A DNA stretch of 64,000 nt from Frigididesulfovibrio sp031551885 (GCA_031551885.1 JAVBMX010000028.1:44135-108134); one strand, 5' to 3'; positions 44,486 to 54,851 are shown, counted from the first letter of the stretch. Program-made: numbers and translations. Notes: generated by a model not told the origin, from the sequence alone.

Positions 44486-44667
44486 TGCTTCCTCCCTCAA
44501 AACCGTCAAGAATCTGATGCCTGCTTAATGGCTGTACGGTGTATTATATGAAAAATCAAGAGTAGGTCCAGACTTTTTCATTCAGAAGCGGTGACCTTAC
44601 GTCCATTTTTTTTCTAATGCCTGCGGGAATGCTGGGGCAGTAAAAGATGTCCGGAAACCCCTTCACC

Positions 44668-44697
44668 TTGCGCCCCGTATGGGGTGTGCGCTATAAG
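44668..44697 (+). promoter_or_regulatory. Probable promoter of glmS-selA
   Basis: TTGCGC (44668-44673), an 18-base spacer, TATAAG (44692-44697). The -35 lies in a hairpin GCGCCCC/GGGGTGTGCGC. The leader then has GC-rich stems (CGGCCCGTAGGGCCG near 44749) before the ribosome site. Confidence 0.5.
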
Positions 44698-44776
44698 TGG
44701 GCGTCGTCGCGGTCGCGGCGCCACAACTCTTATCGGTCTAAAAAGCCCGGCCCGTAGGGCCGCTCGGGAGGTCGCC

Positions 44777-46609
44777 ATGTGCGGCATTATTGGATACGCC
44801 GGCCGGCGTCCGGCCGTTCCGCTTGTGATGGAAGGCCTGCGCCGTCTTGAATACCGGGGGTATGACTCCTCCGGGGTCTGCTTCTCCCAAAACAACGAAC
44901 TGCATGTGGTCCGGGCCGAGGGCAAACTCGATCGCTTGGAGGAAAAGCTCGCGGGCATGGAAGTCTCGCTCGCGACCACCGGCATGGGCCATACCCGTTG
45001 GGCCACCCACGGCGCGCCCACGGAAGCCAACGCCCACCCGCATCGTTCTTTTGCGGGCGGCCTGTGCATCGTGCATAACGGAATCATCGAAAACTACCAG
45101 GAATGCAAGGCGGAGCTGGAAGCCAAAGGCGTGCGTTTCTCTTCCGAGACGGACACCGAAGTTTTGGTCAATATCATTGAAGAGGAATGCAAAGCAGGAG
45201 GATCGGCGCTGGACGCCTTCGCCCGCGCCTTGCGCCGGGCTCACGGGGCTTACGCCGTGGCGTTGCTTTCGCCGGATGAGCCCAACGTCATTTACGCGGC
45301 CAGGCAATCCGCGCCGTTGCTGCTCGGCATCGGCATAGGCGAGAACTTTGTGGCCTCGGATATTCCGGCCTTTTTGCCCTATACCCGCGACGTGGTCTTT
45401 CTGGATGACGGCGAGATTGTGCGCATCACGGCCGACGAGTGGCAGGTTTTTTCGTTGAACGACCTGTCCCCGCTGGAAAAACCCGTGCGTCGCATCGAGT
45501 GGGATATGCAGGCCGCTCAGAAGGGCGGGTTCCGGCACTTCATGCTCAAGGAAATCTTTGAACAGCCCAAGGCCATCACCGACTGCATGGCCGGACGGGT
45601 CGACTTTTTCGGTAAAACCGTGCGCATTCCCGAACTGGAGACCCTGCCCCGGCCGGGGCGGCTGCGTATTGTGGCCTGCGGCACCTCGTTCCATGCCGGA
45701 ATGTGGGCGCAACCGTTGTTTGAAGGATGGGCCGGCATTCCCACCACGGTGGAAATCGCCTCCGAATTCCGCTATCGCGGGCCGTTGCTGTCTTCCGACG
45801 AACTGGTCATGGTCATCAGCCAGTCCGGGGAAACGGCCGACACCTTGGCCGCCCTGCGCATAGCCAAGGAAAAAGGCTGCAAAGTCCTGGGGCTGTGCAA
45901 CGTCATCGGTTCCTCCATCGCGCGCGAGGCCGACTCCGTCGTTTACACCCAGGCCGGCCCGGAGATCAGCGTGGCTTCCACCAAAGCGCTGTGCAGCCAG
46001 ATGGTTGTACTGCTGCTTATGGCCCTGCATTGGGGGTCGCGCTCGGGCGGCTTGGAACCCAAAACCCTGCACGCGGCCGTTACCGGTCTGGCGGCCCTGC
46101 CCGCGCAGTTGGAGAGCATTCTACCCTCCCTGCAGAGCGAGGCCAGAACCCTGGCCTGGAAGTATGCGGCGGTCAAAGGCATGTTTTTCCTCGGGCGTGG
46201 CCAGTCCTATCCTCTGGCCCTGGAAGGGGCGCTCAAGGTCAAAGAGCTTTCCTACATCCATGCCGAAGGGTACGCGGCCGGCGAAATGAAGCACGGCCCC
46301 ATCGCCCTGATCGAGCCGGACTTCCTCACCTTCATGGTGGCCCCGCACGACGAGTTGTTCCCCAAAACCAAGTCCAATCTGGTGGAAGTTCAGGCCCGAC
46401 GCGGCCCGGTGGTGGCTCTGACCAACCCGGCCAAGCCCGGCTTTGAGGTCGAGGCCGAGCACCTCTGGCTGATTCCCGAAGCGTGGGGGCCGCTTTCCGG
46501 CTTCCTGAGTCTGCCCGCGCTGCAACTGTTCAGCTATGAAACCGCCGGTTACTTGGGCAACGATGTCGACCAGCCCCGTAACCTGGCCAAAAGCGTGACG
46601 GTGGAGTGA
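44777..46609 (+). CDS. glmS: Glutamine--fructose-6-phosphate aminotransferase GlmS
   Basis: Makes glucosamine-6-phosphate, the entry to peptidoglycan and lipopolysaccharide synthesis. 610 aa. N-terminal glutaminase with Cys2 nucleophile in MCGIIGYAGRRPAVP and motifs GYDSSGV, MGHTRWATHGAP. Two SIS domains: ACGTSFHAGMW and FLGRGQSYPLALEGALKVKELSYIHAEGYAAGEMKHGPIAL. C-terminus ends NLAKSVTVE, typical. The ATG at 44777 is fixed by the invariant Cys; the upstream frame cannot be translated in a working enzyme. Confidence 0.97.
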   Translation: MCGIIGYAGRRPAVPLVMEGLRRLEYRGYDSSGVCFSQNNELHVVRAEGKLDRLEEKLAGMEVSLATTGMGHTRWATHGAPTEANAHPHRSFAGGLCIVHNGIIENYQECKAELEAKGVRFSSETDTEVLVNIIEEECKAGGSALDAFARALRRAHGAYAVALLSPDEPNVIYAARQSAPLLLGIGIGENFVASDIPAFLPYTRDVVFLDDGEIVRITADEWQVFSLNDLSPLEKPVRRIEWDMQAAQKGGFRHFMLKEIFEQPKAITDCMAGRVDFFGKTVRIPELETLPRPGRLRIVACGTSFHAGMWAQPLFEGWAGIPTTVEIASEFRYRGPLLSSDELVMVISQSGETADTLAALRIAKEKGCKVLGLCNVIGSSIAREADSVVYTQAGPEISVASTKALCSQMVVLLLMALHWGSRSGGLEPKTLHAAVTGLAALPAQLESILPSLQSEARTLAWKYAAVKGMFFLGRGQSYPLALEGALKVKELSYIHAEGYAAGEMKHGPIALIEPDFLTFMVAPHDELFPKTKSNLVEVQARRGPVVALTNPAKPGFEVEAEHLWLIPEAWGPLSGFLSLPALQLFSYETAGYLGNDVDQPRNLAKSVTVE

Positions 46610-48018
46610 TGAGCGCCGAGCTGTATCGCGCTCTGCCGGCTATGGATGCCGTACTGCAAGCCCTTGCCGGGGCGGCTCCGGATCTGTGCGCCGGAGCGCC
46701 CCGGCCGCTTGTGCGCGACGCGGCCGAGGCCTTTTTGAACGCCAAACGGGCGGCGATAGCCGCCGGCGCCGTCACAGATCCGGAAGCGTTGTCGCTTCCG
46801 GTTTTATTGCCGGCCCTTGTCGCCCATGCCCGGCGTTTTTGCCGGCCGCATTTGCGTCACGTGCTCAACGCCACAGGAGTGGTCATCCACACCAACCTGG
46901 GCCGGAGTCTTTTGGCTGCGGAAGCGGTGGCGGCCGTGGCCGGGGCGGCGGGATCGTATTCCAACCTGGAGTTCAACCTGGAAGCCGGCGCGCGCGGCAC
47001 CCGCTACAGTCATGTGGAAAACCTCATCTGCCGACTGACCGGAGCCGAGGCCGCTTTGGCCGTGAACAACAACGCGGCCGCCGTGCTTCTGGTTCTGGAC
47101 GCCCTGTGCAAAGGGCGGGAAGTGATCGTCTCGCGCGGGCAATTGGTGGAGATCGGCGGCAGTTTCCGTATCCCTGAAGTTATGGAGCGCAGCGGCTGCG
47201 TTCTGCGCGAAGTGGGCACGACCAACCGGACCCACCCGGAGGATTACCGCCGGGCCGTCACGGAAACCACCGCGGCCATCCTCAAAGTGCATACGTCAAA
47301 TTACCGCATCGAGGGCTTCACCGCCGAGGTTCCGGCCGCCGAGCTGGCCGCCTTGGCCCACGAGCGCGGCCTGCCTCTGATTGAAGACCTCGGCAGCGGC
47401 TCTCTGTGCAACTTCGCGGCCCACGGCCTGCCGGCTCTGGCGGACGAACCCACGGCCCAGGCCGTTGTCGCGGCCGGGGTGGATGTGGTCACCTTCAGCG
47501 GCGACAAGGTCTTGGGCGGTCCGCAGGCCGGAATTATAGCGGGCAAGGCCGAATACATCGAGCGGATCAAAAAATGCCCGTTGCTGCGGGCCCTGCGCAT
47601 CGACAAGCTGACTTTGGCCGCTCTGGAAGCCACATTGCGCCTGTACCTGGACCCGGATGAGGCCGTCAAAAAAGTGCCGACCCTGACGATGATCTGCGCC
47701 GCGCCGGGCGAGCTGCTCCGGCGGGCCGAGACCTTGGCCGGCCTGACGGCGGGTGTGGCCGGCCTGACCGCGACGGTGGTCCCGGGCGTTTCCCGAGTGG
47801 GAGGTGGGGCCTTTCCGGAACGGGATCTTCCCACTTTTCTGGTGCGCCTGGATGCGAAAATATCCGCCGAAGAACTGCGGACCCATCTGCTGGCGACCGA
47901 TCCGCCTCTGATCGGCCGGGTGGAAGAGGGTGCCTTCCATCTGGATGTGCGCACCCTGCGGGATGAAGAATTTTCGCTTGTGGTCGACGTTTTGCGGGAA
48001 GCCGGCAGCCCGGCGTAG
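46609..48018 (+). CDS. selA: L-seryl-tRNA(Sec) selenium transferase SelA
   Basis: PLP enzyme that converts seryl-tRNA(Sec) to selenocysteinyl-tRNA(Sec). 469 aa. Motifs: HVLNATGVVIHTNLGRSLL, YSNLEFNLEAGARGTRYSHVE, GTTNRTHPEDYR, and the PLP lysine in VVTFSGDKVLGGPQAGII. The ATG at 46609 overlaps the glmS stop (TGATG). selB, usually adjacent, does not follow; the next gene is on the other strand. The organism therefore probably makes selenoproteins such as formate dehydrogenase, none of which is in this window. Confidence 0.95.
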   Translation: MSAELYRALPAMDAVLQALAGAAPDLCAGAPRPLVRDAAEAFLNAKRAAIAAGAVTDPEALSLPVLLPALVAHARRFCRPHLRHVLNATGVVIHTNLGRSLLAAEAVAAVAGAAGSYSNLEFNLEAGARGTRYSHVENLICRLTGAEAALAVNNNAAAVLLVLDALCKGREVIVSRGQLVEIGGSFRIPEVMERSGCVLREVGTTNRTHPEDYRRAVTETTAAILKVHTSNYRIEGFTAEVPAAELAALAHERGLPLIEDLGSGSLCNFAAHGLPALADEPTAQAVVAAGVDVVTFSGDKVLGGPQAGIIAGKAEYIERIKKCPLLRALRIDKLTLAALEATLRLYLDPDEAVKKVPTLTMICAAPGELLRRAETLAGLTAGVAGLTATVVPGVSRVGGGAFPERDLPTFLVRLDAKISAEELRTHLLATDPPLIGRVEEGAFHLDVRTLRDEEFSLVVDVLREAGSPA

Positions 48019-48204
48019 CGAACAGCGGTTTGTCGCCCGAGAGCCGTCTTTTTTTCAGGATATTTTCGCGAAGAAGGGGGCCTCGAGAAGGGCTTTGCCT
48101 CTCAGCGGTACGTTTTGAAATATCTCGTCGAGGAAGGGCGCGTCCTTTCACAGTGGCGATTTACCGCCGGAAGCATCGATATCTGCGCGGGGTCGACCGT
48201 AACG

Positions 48205-48780
48205 TCACGCGTCGGCGGGCCCGTGGGGTGCTTCCTCCGCGTTGTTTTGCCGCCGGCCTTGTTCTTCCCGCCCCGCCTGAAGCAGTTTTTTGATCTCGGC
48301 GAGATCTTTTTCGATCCGATGCAGATGTCCCTGCATATCTTCCGTATTCCGTTCCGCCCGGTAGTTCAGGGCGAAATCAATGCCCGCCTCCTGTTTGTCG
48401 CGGGCGGCTTGGCGATTTTGGCTCATCATGATGATCGGAGCTTGAAAGGCGGCCAGGAACGAAAGGATCAGATTCAGCAAAATATAGGGTTCGGGATCAA
48501 AGTGGAGCGGAGTGAGGTCGGAGGAATTCCAGAGCATCCACATGACCAACGCGAAGGCCATGCCGACGATAAAGTTCCAACTGCCGCCAAAAGAGGCGAT
48601 GCGGTCGGCCAGTTTGTCCGCCCGTCGGGTCCGGGTATGGTATTCGTTCTCAAGATTTTTGAGAATTTCTTTCTGATACCCGGCAACGATGTGTTCAATA
48701 TGTGGGCTGATGCTCTCAACACTCGGCGTTTGGCCCGTGGGAGTTCCTTGCTGCCGGGGACTGCGGGGGGTGGTGGACAT
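48205..48780 (-). CDS. DUF1003 family membrane protein
   Basis: 191 aa. Two TM helices (about 70-88, WNFIVGMAFALVMWMLWN, and about 98-118, PYILLNLILSFLAAFQAPIIMMSQ) in the DUF1003 arrangement, followed by a charged coiled-coil tail (MQGHLHRIEKDLAEIKKLLQAGREEQ). N-terminal 40 residues are Pro/Thr-rich. The ATG at 48780 follows CAGGAG. Function unknown. Confidence 0.8.
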   Translation of the reverse strand: MSTTPRSPRQQGTPTGQTPSVESISPHIEHIVAGYQKEILKNLENEYHTRTRRADKLADRIASFGGSWNFIVGMAFALVMWMLWNSSDLTPLHFDPEPYILLNLILSFLAAFQAPIIMMSQNRQAARDKQEAGIDFALNYRAERNTEDMQGHLHRIEKDLAEIKKLLQAGREEQGRRQNNAEEAPHGPADA

Positions 48781-49110
48781 TGAAGGGGCTCCTGTTTTGG
48801 GGGGATACCCGGCCCCTTTGAGCCGGACGGAGAGACGCATGTAGCGGTGAGGGAAGATTGCCGCTCTTGGCGATGATTTGCAACCGGAAGTCCGCTGCAA
48901 CCACGAATGCGGCGCGTTGCTCGTTCTCACCAACAGATTATAATAAAATCCCCCAGCTATGCCGAGGAATTTTATTTTGCACAGAAACCCTGTCCGCGAA
49001 CTGTGTCGAGACCGGCGGCAAGAAAGAAGGGCCTTTCTATTGGATATGTGAGCGTTGTGAAACGAAAAGTTTACATTTGCTGGGAAGCCGTGAAAGACTG
49101 CGGGTGCCGA
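48781..49110. other. Gene-free stretch
   Basis: 330 bases, AT-richer than average. Short frames on the plus strand have no ribosome site and no recognisable product. It presumably holds the promoter of the DUF1003 gene; no clear element was found. Confidence 0.4.
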
Positions 49111-49761
49111 TTAAAAATCTTTTTTCTTTCCTTTGACCCACAGGATGTACGGACTGTCGGTCCGGCACTGCGTGACGAGGCGGCCTTCCATGAGCCACTT
49201 GTAAGCCTGTTCAGGATGCTTCTCTGCCAAACGATAAGATTGGACGGTAATGCGTCGGAAAAACAAGTGGCGCAGCAGGTCTTCTGTGAGCATTTGGGGT
49301 TCGGCCGCGCAGGCCGGCTCATTTAAATTGAAGCTGCCCGCGAACAAGCCGCCCGGCTTAAGAATACGCAGAAGTTCGTCGCAAATGGCTTCCAACTCGT
49401 CGACATGATCAAGAGAATTGATGGTAAATAAAACATCGATGCAGGCGTCGGGCAGGGGAATGGATGTTTCTGTGCATGGTATGTATTCCATAGAATGTTC
49501 GGCCATGCAGGCGCCGAAACTGCGAAGATATGCCGGCACCAGTACATCGATTCCGAAGCTTCGGGCAGGAGCATTCGTCCATGCCAAACTCCCTCGAGGT
49601 CCGCACCCGAAGTCGGCCACGATCTTATCGCGCAGAAACGCGTCATCCGGCTCTTCCACAAGATGCAGCATAAGTTCAGCATAGTGATGGTTGTGGAAGT
49701 TTTCATCTTCCTCCACAAATTTTCTCAGCCAGTAGTGGAGTTCTGCCGTGTATTTCTCCAT
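49111..49761 (-). CDS. SAM-dependent methyltransferase
   Basis: 216 aa. Motif I IVADFGCGPRGSLAW, acidic motif GIDVLVPAYL, motif IV CIDVLFTINSLDHVDELEAICDELLRILKPGGLF: a methyltransferase 11 fold. The ATG at 49761 follows GGAGG; 16 extra codons upstream are unsupported. C-terminal KGKKKDF is basic. Substrate unknown; an adjacent HAD gene is 90 bases upstream. Confidence 0.82.
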   Translation of the reverse strand: MEKYTAELHYWLRKFVEEDENFHNHHYAELMLHLVEEPDDAFLRDKIVADFGCGPRGSLAWTNAPARSFGIDVLVPAYLRSFGACMAEHSMEYIPCTETSIPLPDACIDVLFTINSLDHVDELEAICDELLRILKPGGLFAGSFNLNEPACAAEPQMLTEDLLRHLFFRRITVQSYRLAEKHPEQAYKWLMEGRLVTQCRTDSPYILWVKGKKKDF

Positions 49762-49853
49762 ATTTCCTCCATGCGACCGCGAACCGAACGACTCCCAGGC
49801 AGTGTCCAAACGGACGTCGGAGTCAGGAATTTTATCTGACGTTGTTCCCTTTT

Positions 49854-50498
49854 CTAATGCCTCCGGTGCATCTCTTCCAGGAAGTCGTTCAGTTTGGTCA
49901 AATCATGGTGCCAGGGCCAGGGGGAGTGTTTGAAGCCTTCGCCCCGGCCGTAGAAGCGCGCGTTCACGGCTTCGGCGGCATAGCGATCGGTGTCGCTGTC
50001 GCCGATCATCAGGGTCTCCGAGGCGGGCAGGCCGGTCTCGCGCAGGATCGTGCGCAACAGTTCCGTCTTGCCGGGAGGCGCGCCGTAAATTCCCGTGAAG
50101 TACGAGGCCAGGCCTTTTTGCTTGAGGATTTCGTTCAGCTCGTCATGAGGCGCGCCGGAGGCGACATACATGGGCACCCGCCCTTTCCAGCGTTCCAGCA
50201 CGTCCAGAACGCCGGGAACCGGGGCGGAGGCGCGGATTTCATCCAGGGCGTAATCCACGAATTTCCGTTTCAGGTCGTTCATTTCTTCCGGCGTGATTTC
50301 CCGGCCGAGCACTTCCCGAAAAAACCAGTCGAATTTTTCCACCCGGTTCACGCCGCCATGGGCCAGGTGATACTGCAACAGGGCTTCCCCGGCATCCAGG
50401 CCGTAATCTCGGCCGATACGCTCAAACGCGCGGCTTTTGCAATCCACGCTTTCCAGGATGACGCCGTCGCAGTCAAAAATGAGTAAGGCAAGGGCCAT
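49854..50498 (-). CDS. HAD-superfamily hydrolase (phosphoglycolate phosphatase-like)
   Basis: 214 aa with all HAD motifs: LLIFDCDGVILES (nucleophile Asp), VASGAPHDEL (motif II), Lys in PPGKTELL (motif III) and MIGDSDTDRYAAEAV (motif IV). A helical cap lies between motifs I and II. Substrate unresolved. It starts 15 bases after the ABC ATPase stop, so it is probably in the same leftward transcript. Confidence 0.82.
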   Translation of the reverse strand: MALALLIFDCDGVILESVDCKSRAFERIGRDYGLDAGEALLQYHLAHGGVNRVEKFDWFFREVLGREITPEEMNDLKRKFVDYALDEIRASAPVPGVLDVLERWKGRVPMYVASGAPHDELNEILKQKGLASYFTGIYGAPPGKTELLRTILRETGLPASETLMIGDSDTDRYAAEAVNARFYGRGEGFKHSPWPWHHDLTKLNDFLEEMHRRH

Positions 50499-50513
50499 GC
50501 AGGCTCCGAAAAG

Positions 50514-51285
<772 letters not shown>

Positions 51286-51299
<14 letters not shown>

Positions 51300-52083
51300 A
51301 ATGGGAGAGCCTCGCTTCCATGATGCTCACGCACTTGGAAAGGATCAGGGTAATGATCAGGTAGATAAGCGCGATAATCGTGTAGGTTTCGAAATACTGG
51401 AACGACACCGAGGCATACTCCCGCCCGATGCGGAACATGTCGGTCATGGCCACGACCGAAAGCAGCGAGGTGTCTTTGAGCATGGCGATGCACTCGTTGC
51501 CGATGGGCGGCAATATGGTGCGCCAGGCCTGGGGCAGAATGATGTACCACATGGTTTGGAAGCGGTTGAACCCGAGGGAGCGGGCCGCTTCGGTCTGGCC
51601 GATGCCGATGGCGCTGATGCCCGCCCGGAACACTTCCCCCATATATGCGCCGTAGCAGAAACTCAGGGCGATGATCGCCGCGAGCATGTCCGGCACCTGC
51701 AGGTAGTAGTTCAGCGAGAAGAAGATATAGAACAGCTGCACCAGCAGCGGGATGCCCCGGATGATCTCCACGTAGGTCGAGGCGAGGAGGTTGACGGGGC
51801 GAAACCGCGAAAGCCTGCCCAGCCCCACGAGGCATCCCAGGGGAATGGCCCCGCAAATGCCCAGGACGGTGACCTGAAAGGTGACCAGAATACCTTCGGG
51901 GAGCAGGGCGGCGACTCTTCCGTACGATTCCGGATAGGCGCTGCACAGGTAGATGAGCAGGGCCACCGCCCCCATCAGGCTCAACGACCAGGCGGTGAGG
52001 ATGCGTTTGTCTTTGGGATCGGGAATGGAGGCCCCGTCCGTCACTTCAATACGCACCGGCTGCTGTGGTTCGGTGTTCGGCAT
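51286..52083 (-). CDS. Polar amino-acid ABC transporter permease
   Basis: 265 aa. EAA loop: GQTEAARSLGFNRFQTMWYIILPQAWRTILPPIGNE; several TM helices from about 29 on. Typical of His/Glu/Gln/Arg permeases. The ATG at 52083 has a poor ribosome site. An excellent AAGGAG 42-48 bases upstream is spaced for an in-frame ATA codon, giving an alternative 14-residue extension. No binding protein is adjacent. Confidence 0.9.
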
Positions 52084-52267
52084 CTGCTGCGGTTCCGTGG
52101 TTGTGGATGAATAAAGGCGCCTTATGGCATCTCCTTAGTGTAATATTTCATGTCTGGGTTGTAAACCGGGCTGGAACGCCGGAGGTCTGCCGGTTTGCCG
52201 TGCTGCGCCGTCGGGGCGTGTCCCACGCCGGGGTACCGAGAGGGAGGGAATGCTCCACGGGAGGCGT

Positions 52268-52969
52268 TTACCTCGAAGGATGTCTTCCGCGTTTTGCAAC
52301 GGCGGCGCAGGCGTCCTTCAGCAGGATGATGAAGCATCCGGCCAGGAACATGGTCGCCAAGGTGTGCGAGAGAAAGTGTTCCCCCCGGGCCATCTGATAA
52401 AGCCCCATGCTCCAGCCCGCGCCCAGGCCGATCCCCAGGCCGAAGATTCGCCACACCCGTCGGGCCGGTATGGCCCACAGAGCCATCAGGGCGAACCCTC
52501 CCGAGGCGTGTCCGGCCGGAAAGTCTCTTCCGGTGCCGACGGCGCCGTGTTGCAGGACTTGCGAAAGAAAGCCGATGTGCGGATGTTCGCCGCCGTATGG
52601 AATGAGATCCAGAGGCCCATGGACGCCGGTCACGATCTTGAAGCCGGCAGCGACCAGAGGAACACAGAGGATGCTGCAGCCGAGCAGCAGAAAAAACGGC
52701 GCCCAGGCGCCGAGCCGGTTGCGCGGGACCGGCCGGAGGAACGAAAGCAGCGCCATTGCCAGACAGACCCCTCCGATGATTCCGATGATCACTTTGGGGC
52801 CGGTGTAGAAAAGATCCTTCAGGCGGGCGTGGTCGGCTTTGGTGATGAGCCAGTGCCCCTGCGAAAAGAAAAAATCCTGCACGGCCCGGTCGGCCTGAGG
52901 GATGTTTTCAAGCAAAACGGCGCAGAGGAACCCTGCCAAACAGGCAAAAAACAGGCGATTGTGAGACAT
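52268..52969 (-). CDS. PAP2-family membrane phosphatase
   Basis: 233 aa, about six TM helices. Phosphatase motifs are KIVTGVHGPLD (C1-like), DFPAGHASGGFAL (C2) and RGEHFLSHTLATMF (C3, with the His of HX3). Such proteins remove phosphate from lipids such as phosphatidylglycerol phosphate, undecaprenyl pyrophosphate or lipid A. It lies 7 bases after the histidine kinase gene, on the same strand, suggesting it is part of the regulon. The C1 motif is less complete than usual (no arginine-proline pair). Confidence 0.8.
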   Translation of the reverse strand: MSHNRLFFACLAGFLCAVLLENIPQADRAVQDFFFSQGHWLITKADHARLKDLFYTGPKVIIGIIGGVCLAMALLSFLRPVPRNRLGAWAPFFLLLGCSILCVPLVAAGFKIVTGVHGPLDLIPYGGEHPHIGFLSQVLQHGAVGTGRDFPAGHASGGFALMALWAIPARRVWRIFGLGIGLGAGWSMGLYQMARGEHFLSHTLATMFLAGCFIILLKDACAAVAKRGRHPSR

Positions 52970-52976
52970 GGACGAT

Positions 52977-54029
52977 TTATTCTTTCGCGGCGGGAAGGGT
53001 TACCAGTATTCGTAACCCGGGGTTGGCGGCGGATGCCGTGATGGCGCCGCCGTGGGCATGGGCGGCTTGTTTGGCCAAAGCGAGGCCGAGGCCCACTCCG
53101 CCGGTTTCCCGGTTGCGCGAGTCGTCCACGCGAAAGAAGGGGTGAAAGATATCTTCAAGCATCGAGTCCGGGACCCCCGGGCCGTAGTCGCGTACTTCGA
53201 CGAGGATCAGCCCGGTCTCCTTGCGGGCGCAGACGACCACGCTCGCCCCGTTTGCGGTGTAGCGCAACGCGTTGTTCACGACATTGGCGAACATGGTCCG
53301 CAGGCTCATGCTTCCACCGCGGACGAGCAGGCCTTCCTCCAGAACGCAATCCACGGTTTTCCCCGAGTCCTGTCCTTCAAAGGCGGCGTCCGCCGCGACG
53401 GCCCGCAATACCGCGCCAACGTCGATCAGGCCCTGTTCCGCTGAAAGCAACGACTGACGGCCCTGTTGCAGCAGCAAGGCAACCAGCTCGCTCATCCGTT
53501 CCAACTCTTTTTCCATGGTTTCCAGGTGCCGCTGCACCGGCGCGTCTGCGGCGCGTTCGGCCAGGGCAAGAGCCATGCCCATACGGGTCAGGGGGGAGCG
53601 CAGCTCATGGGAAATGTCGGCCAGGAGCCGGCGCTCCATGGTGAAGAGGTCCTCCAGCTTTTGAGCCATGGCGTTGAAGGCGACGGCCACCCGGCCGAAG
53701 GCGTCTTCCCGGTTTTCCTGCAGGTCGATTCTCGCGCTCAGATCGCCTTCGGCCAGACGCCGGCTGGCTTCGGCCGGTCCCCGCAGTTTCTTTTCCACGA
53801 AGCGGGAAAGGAACCAGCTGCTTCCCACCGAAGGCACGACAATGCCGATGCACCACAGGATGCCCTCGTGAAGATCGGAAAATTCGCCGAACCAGGCGGT
53901 GAACAGCGGTTCCAGAATGGTCTCGCCCAAAAATTCAACAAAAAAAACGATGCCGATCAGCAACGCCAGCGTGGCCCAAAAAACCTGGCGGGAAAAGGGG
54001 AGCATGGCCCAACGGCTTTTCAGGCTCAT
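52977..54029 (-). CDS. Sensor histidine kinase, CpxA-like
   Basis: 350 aa: TM1 (about 17-37), a short periplasmic loop of about 20 residues, TM2 (about 57-78), HAMP (about 78-130), HisKA with His141 in LLADISHELRSPLTRM, and HATPase motifs NVVNNALRYT (N box), VRDYGPGVPDSML (G1), GGVGLGLALAKQAAHAHGG (G2). The tiny loop argues for sensing in the membrane rather than of a periplasmic ligand. It overlaps the regulator gene by 4 bases. Confidence 0.92.
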   Translation of the reverse strand: MSLKSRWAMLPFSRQVFWATLALLIGIVFFVEFLGETILEPLFTAWFGEFSDLHEGILWCIGIVVPSVGSSWFLSRFVEKKLRGPAEASRRLAEGDLSARIDLQENREDAFGRVAVAFNAMAQKLEDLFTMERRLLADISHELRSPLTRMGMALALAERAADAPVQRHLETMEKELERMSELVALLLQQGRQSLLSAEQGLIDVGAVLRAVAADAAFEGQDSGKTVDCVLEEGLLVRGGSMSLRTMFANVVNNALRYTANGASVVVCARKETGLILVEVRDYGPGVPDSMLEDIFHPFFRVDDSRNRETGGVGLGLALAKQAAHAHGGAITASAANPGLRILVTLPAAKE

Positions 54030-54736
54030 AGGGAAGCCCCCGGCAACAGGTACACATACCCTTCGCCGCGCACGGCTTTGATCCGTTCCCCCCCGTCTTC
54101 ACGCGGGCCGAGTTTTTTGCGGATGCGGCTGACCAGCATATCCAGCCGGCGGTCAAAGGGGTGGGAGGCGTGCCCCAAAACCGTGCGGTACAAATGATCG
54201 CGGCCGGCCACCGCGCCGGGCGTTTCGATCAGGGTTTCAAGCAGGCGCAGCTCCACGGCCGAGATTTCGATGTTTTTTTCCGCCACGGTCACTTGGAGCG
54301 AGCCGGGACGCAAGCGCAGATCGCCCACCTGCACCGGGATTTGCGGCGCGGATTGGCCGGCTCCGGTCGCGACCCGCCGCAACAGCGCTCGGATGCGCGC
54401 CAACAACTCGCGGGCGCTGAAGGGTTTCGCCAGGTAATCGTCGGCACCCATTTCCAGGCCGACAACCTTGTCGGATTCTTCCCCTCTGGCCGAAAGCATG
54501 AGCACCGGCAGTCCGGCCGTGCCGGGGAGTTGCCGCAGCCGGTGCAGCACTTCAAGCCCGCTTTGCCCGGGCAGCATGACGTCAAGAAGCACCATGTCCC
54601 ATGCCTGCTCGGCCGCGAGGGCAAGGCCCTGTTCCGGCCGGTGGGCGCACCCGCAGGAAAGGCCGGCTTCTTCCAGATACTCCGTGAGGAGCCCGCACAA
54701 TTCGACATCGTCGTCTATGATCAGGATTCGTTGCAT
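54026..54736 (-). CDS. OmpR/PhoB-family response regulator, CpxR-like
   Basis: 236 aa. Receiver domain with Asp52 in WDMVLLDVMLPGQSG, DDYLAKPFSARELLAR; C-terminal winged helix with VELRLLETLIETPGAVAGRDHLYRTVLG and RLDMLVSRIRKKLG. The ATG at 54736 follows AAGGAG. It is the first gene of the leftward regulator-kinase-PAP2 operon and faces the LtaS-like gene across four phased repeats, its probable binding sites. Confidence 0.93.
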   Translation of the reverse strand: MQRILIIDDDVELCGLLTEYLEEAGLSCGCAHRPEQGLALAAEQAWDMVLLDVMLPGQSGLEVLHRLRQLPGTAGLPVLMLSARGEESDKVVGLEMGADDYLAKPFSARELLARIRALLRRVATGAGQSAPQIPVQVGDLRLRPGSLQVTVAEKNIEISAVELRLLETLIETPGAVAGRDHLYRTVLGHASHPFDRRLDMLVSRIRKKLGPREDGGERIKAVRGEGYVYLLPGASL

Positions 54737-54815
54737 GCGCCGAATCTCCTTTTCGTCCACTTGCCGCAAAAGCGTATCGGATTTTTTCTCTTGGGAAAAG
54801 CCGCCGCGCCCAAGC

Positions 54816-54851
54816 GTGACAATTTGTTACACCCCGTGAATCCCCGTTACA
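54816..54851. promoter_or_regulatory. Four 10-bp-phased direct repeats, probable OmpR-type regulator site
   Basis: GTGACA (54816), GTTACA (54826), GTGAAT (54836) and GTTACA (54846) recur exactly every 10 bp. Direct repeats at one helical turn are how OmpR/PhoB/CpxR regulators bind as head-to-tail dimers. TATCAA (54862-54867) lies 10 bp after the last repeat, the class II geometry for activation of the rightward gene. Confidence 0.6.

Noticed and set aside
44510..44776. glmS riboswitch/ribozyme before glmS
   Set aside because: The leader has simple hairpins but no conserved glmS ribozyme core could be recognised, and the class is mainly found in Firmicutes.
48858..49326. Small plus-strand proteins of 92-139 aa
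   Set aside because: No ribosome sites, overlap antisense of the methyltransferase gene, and no domain.
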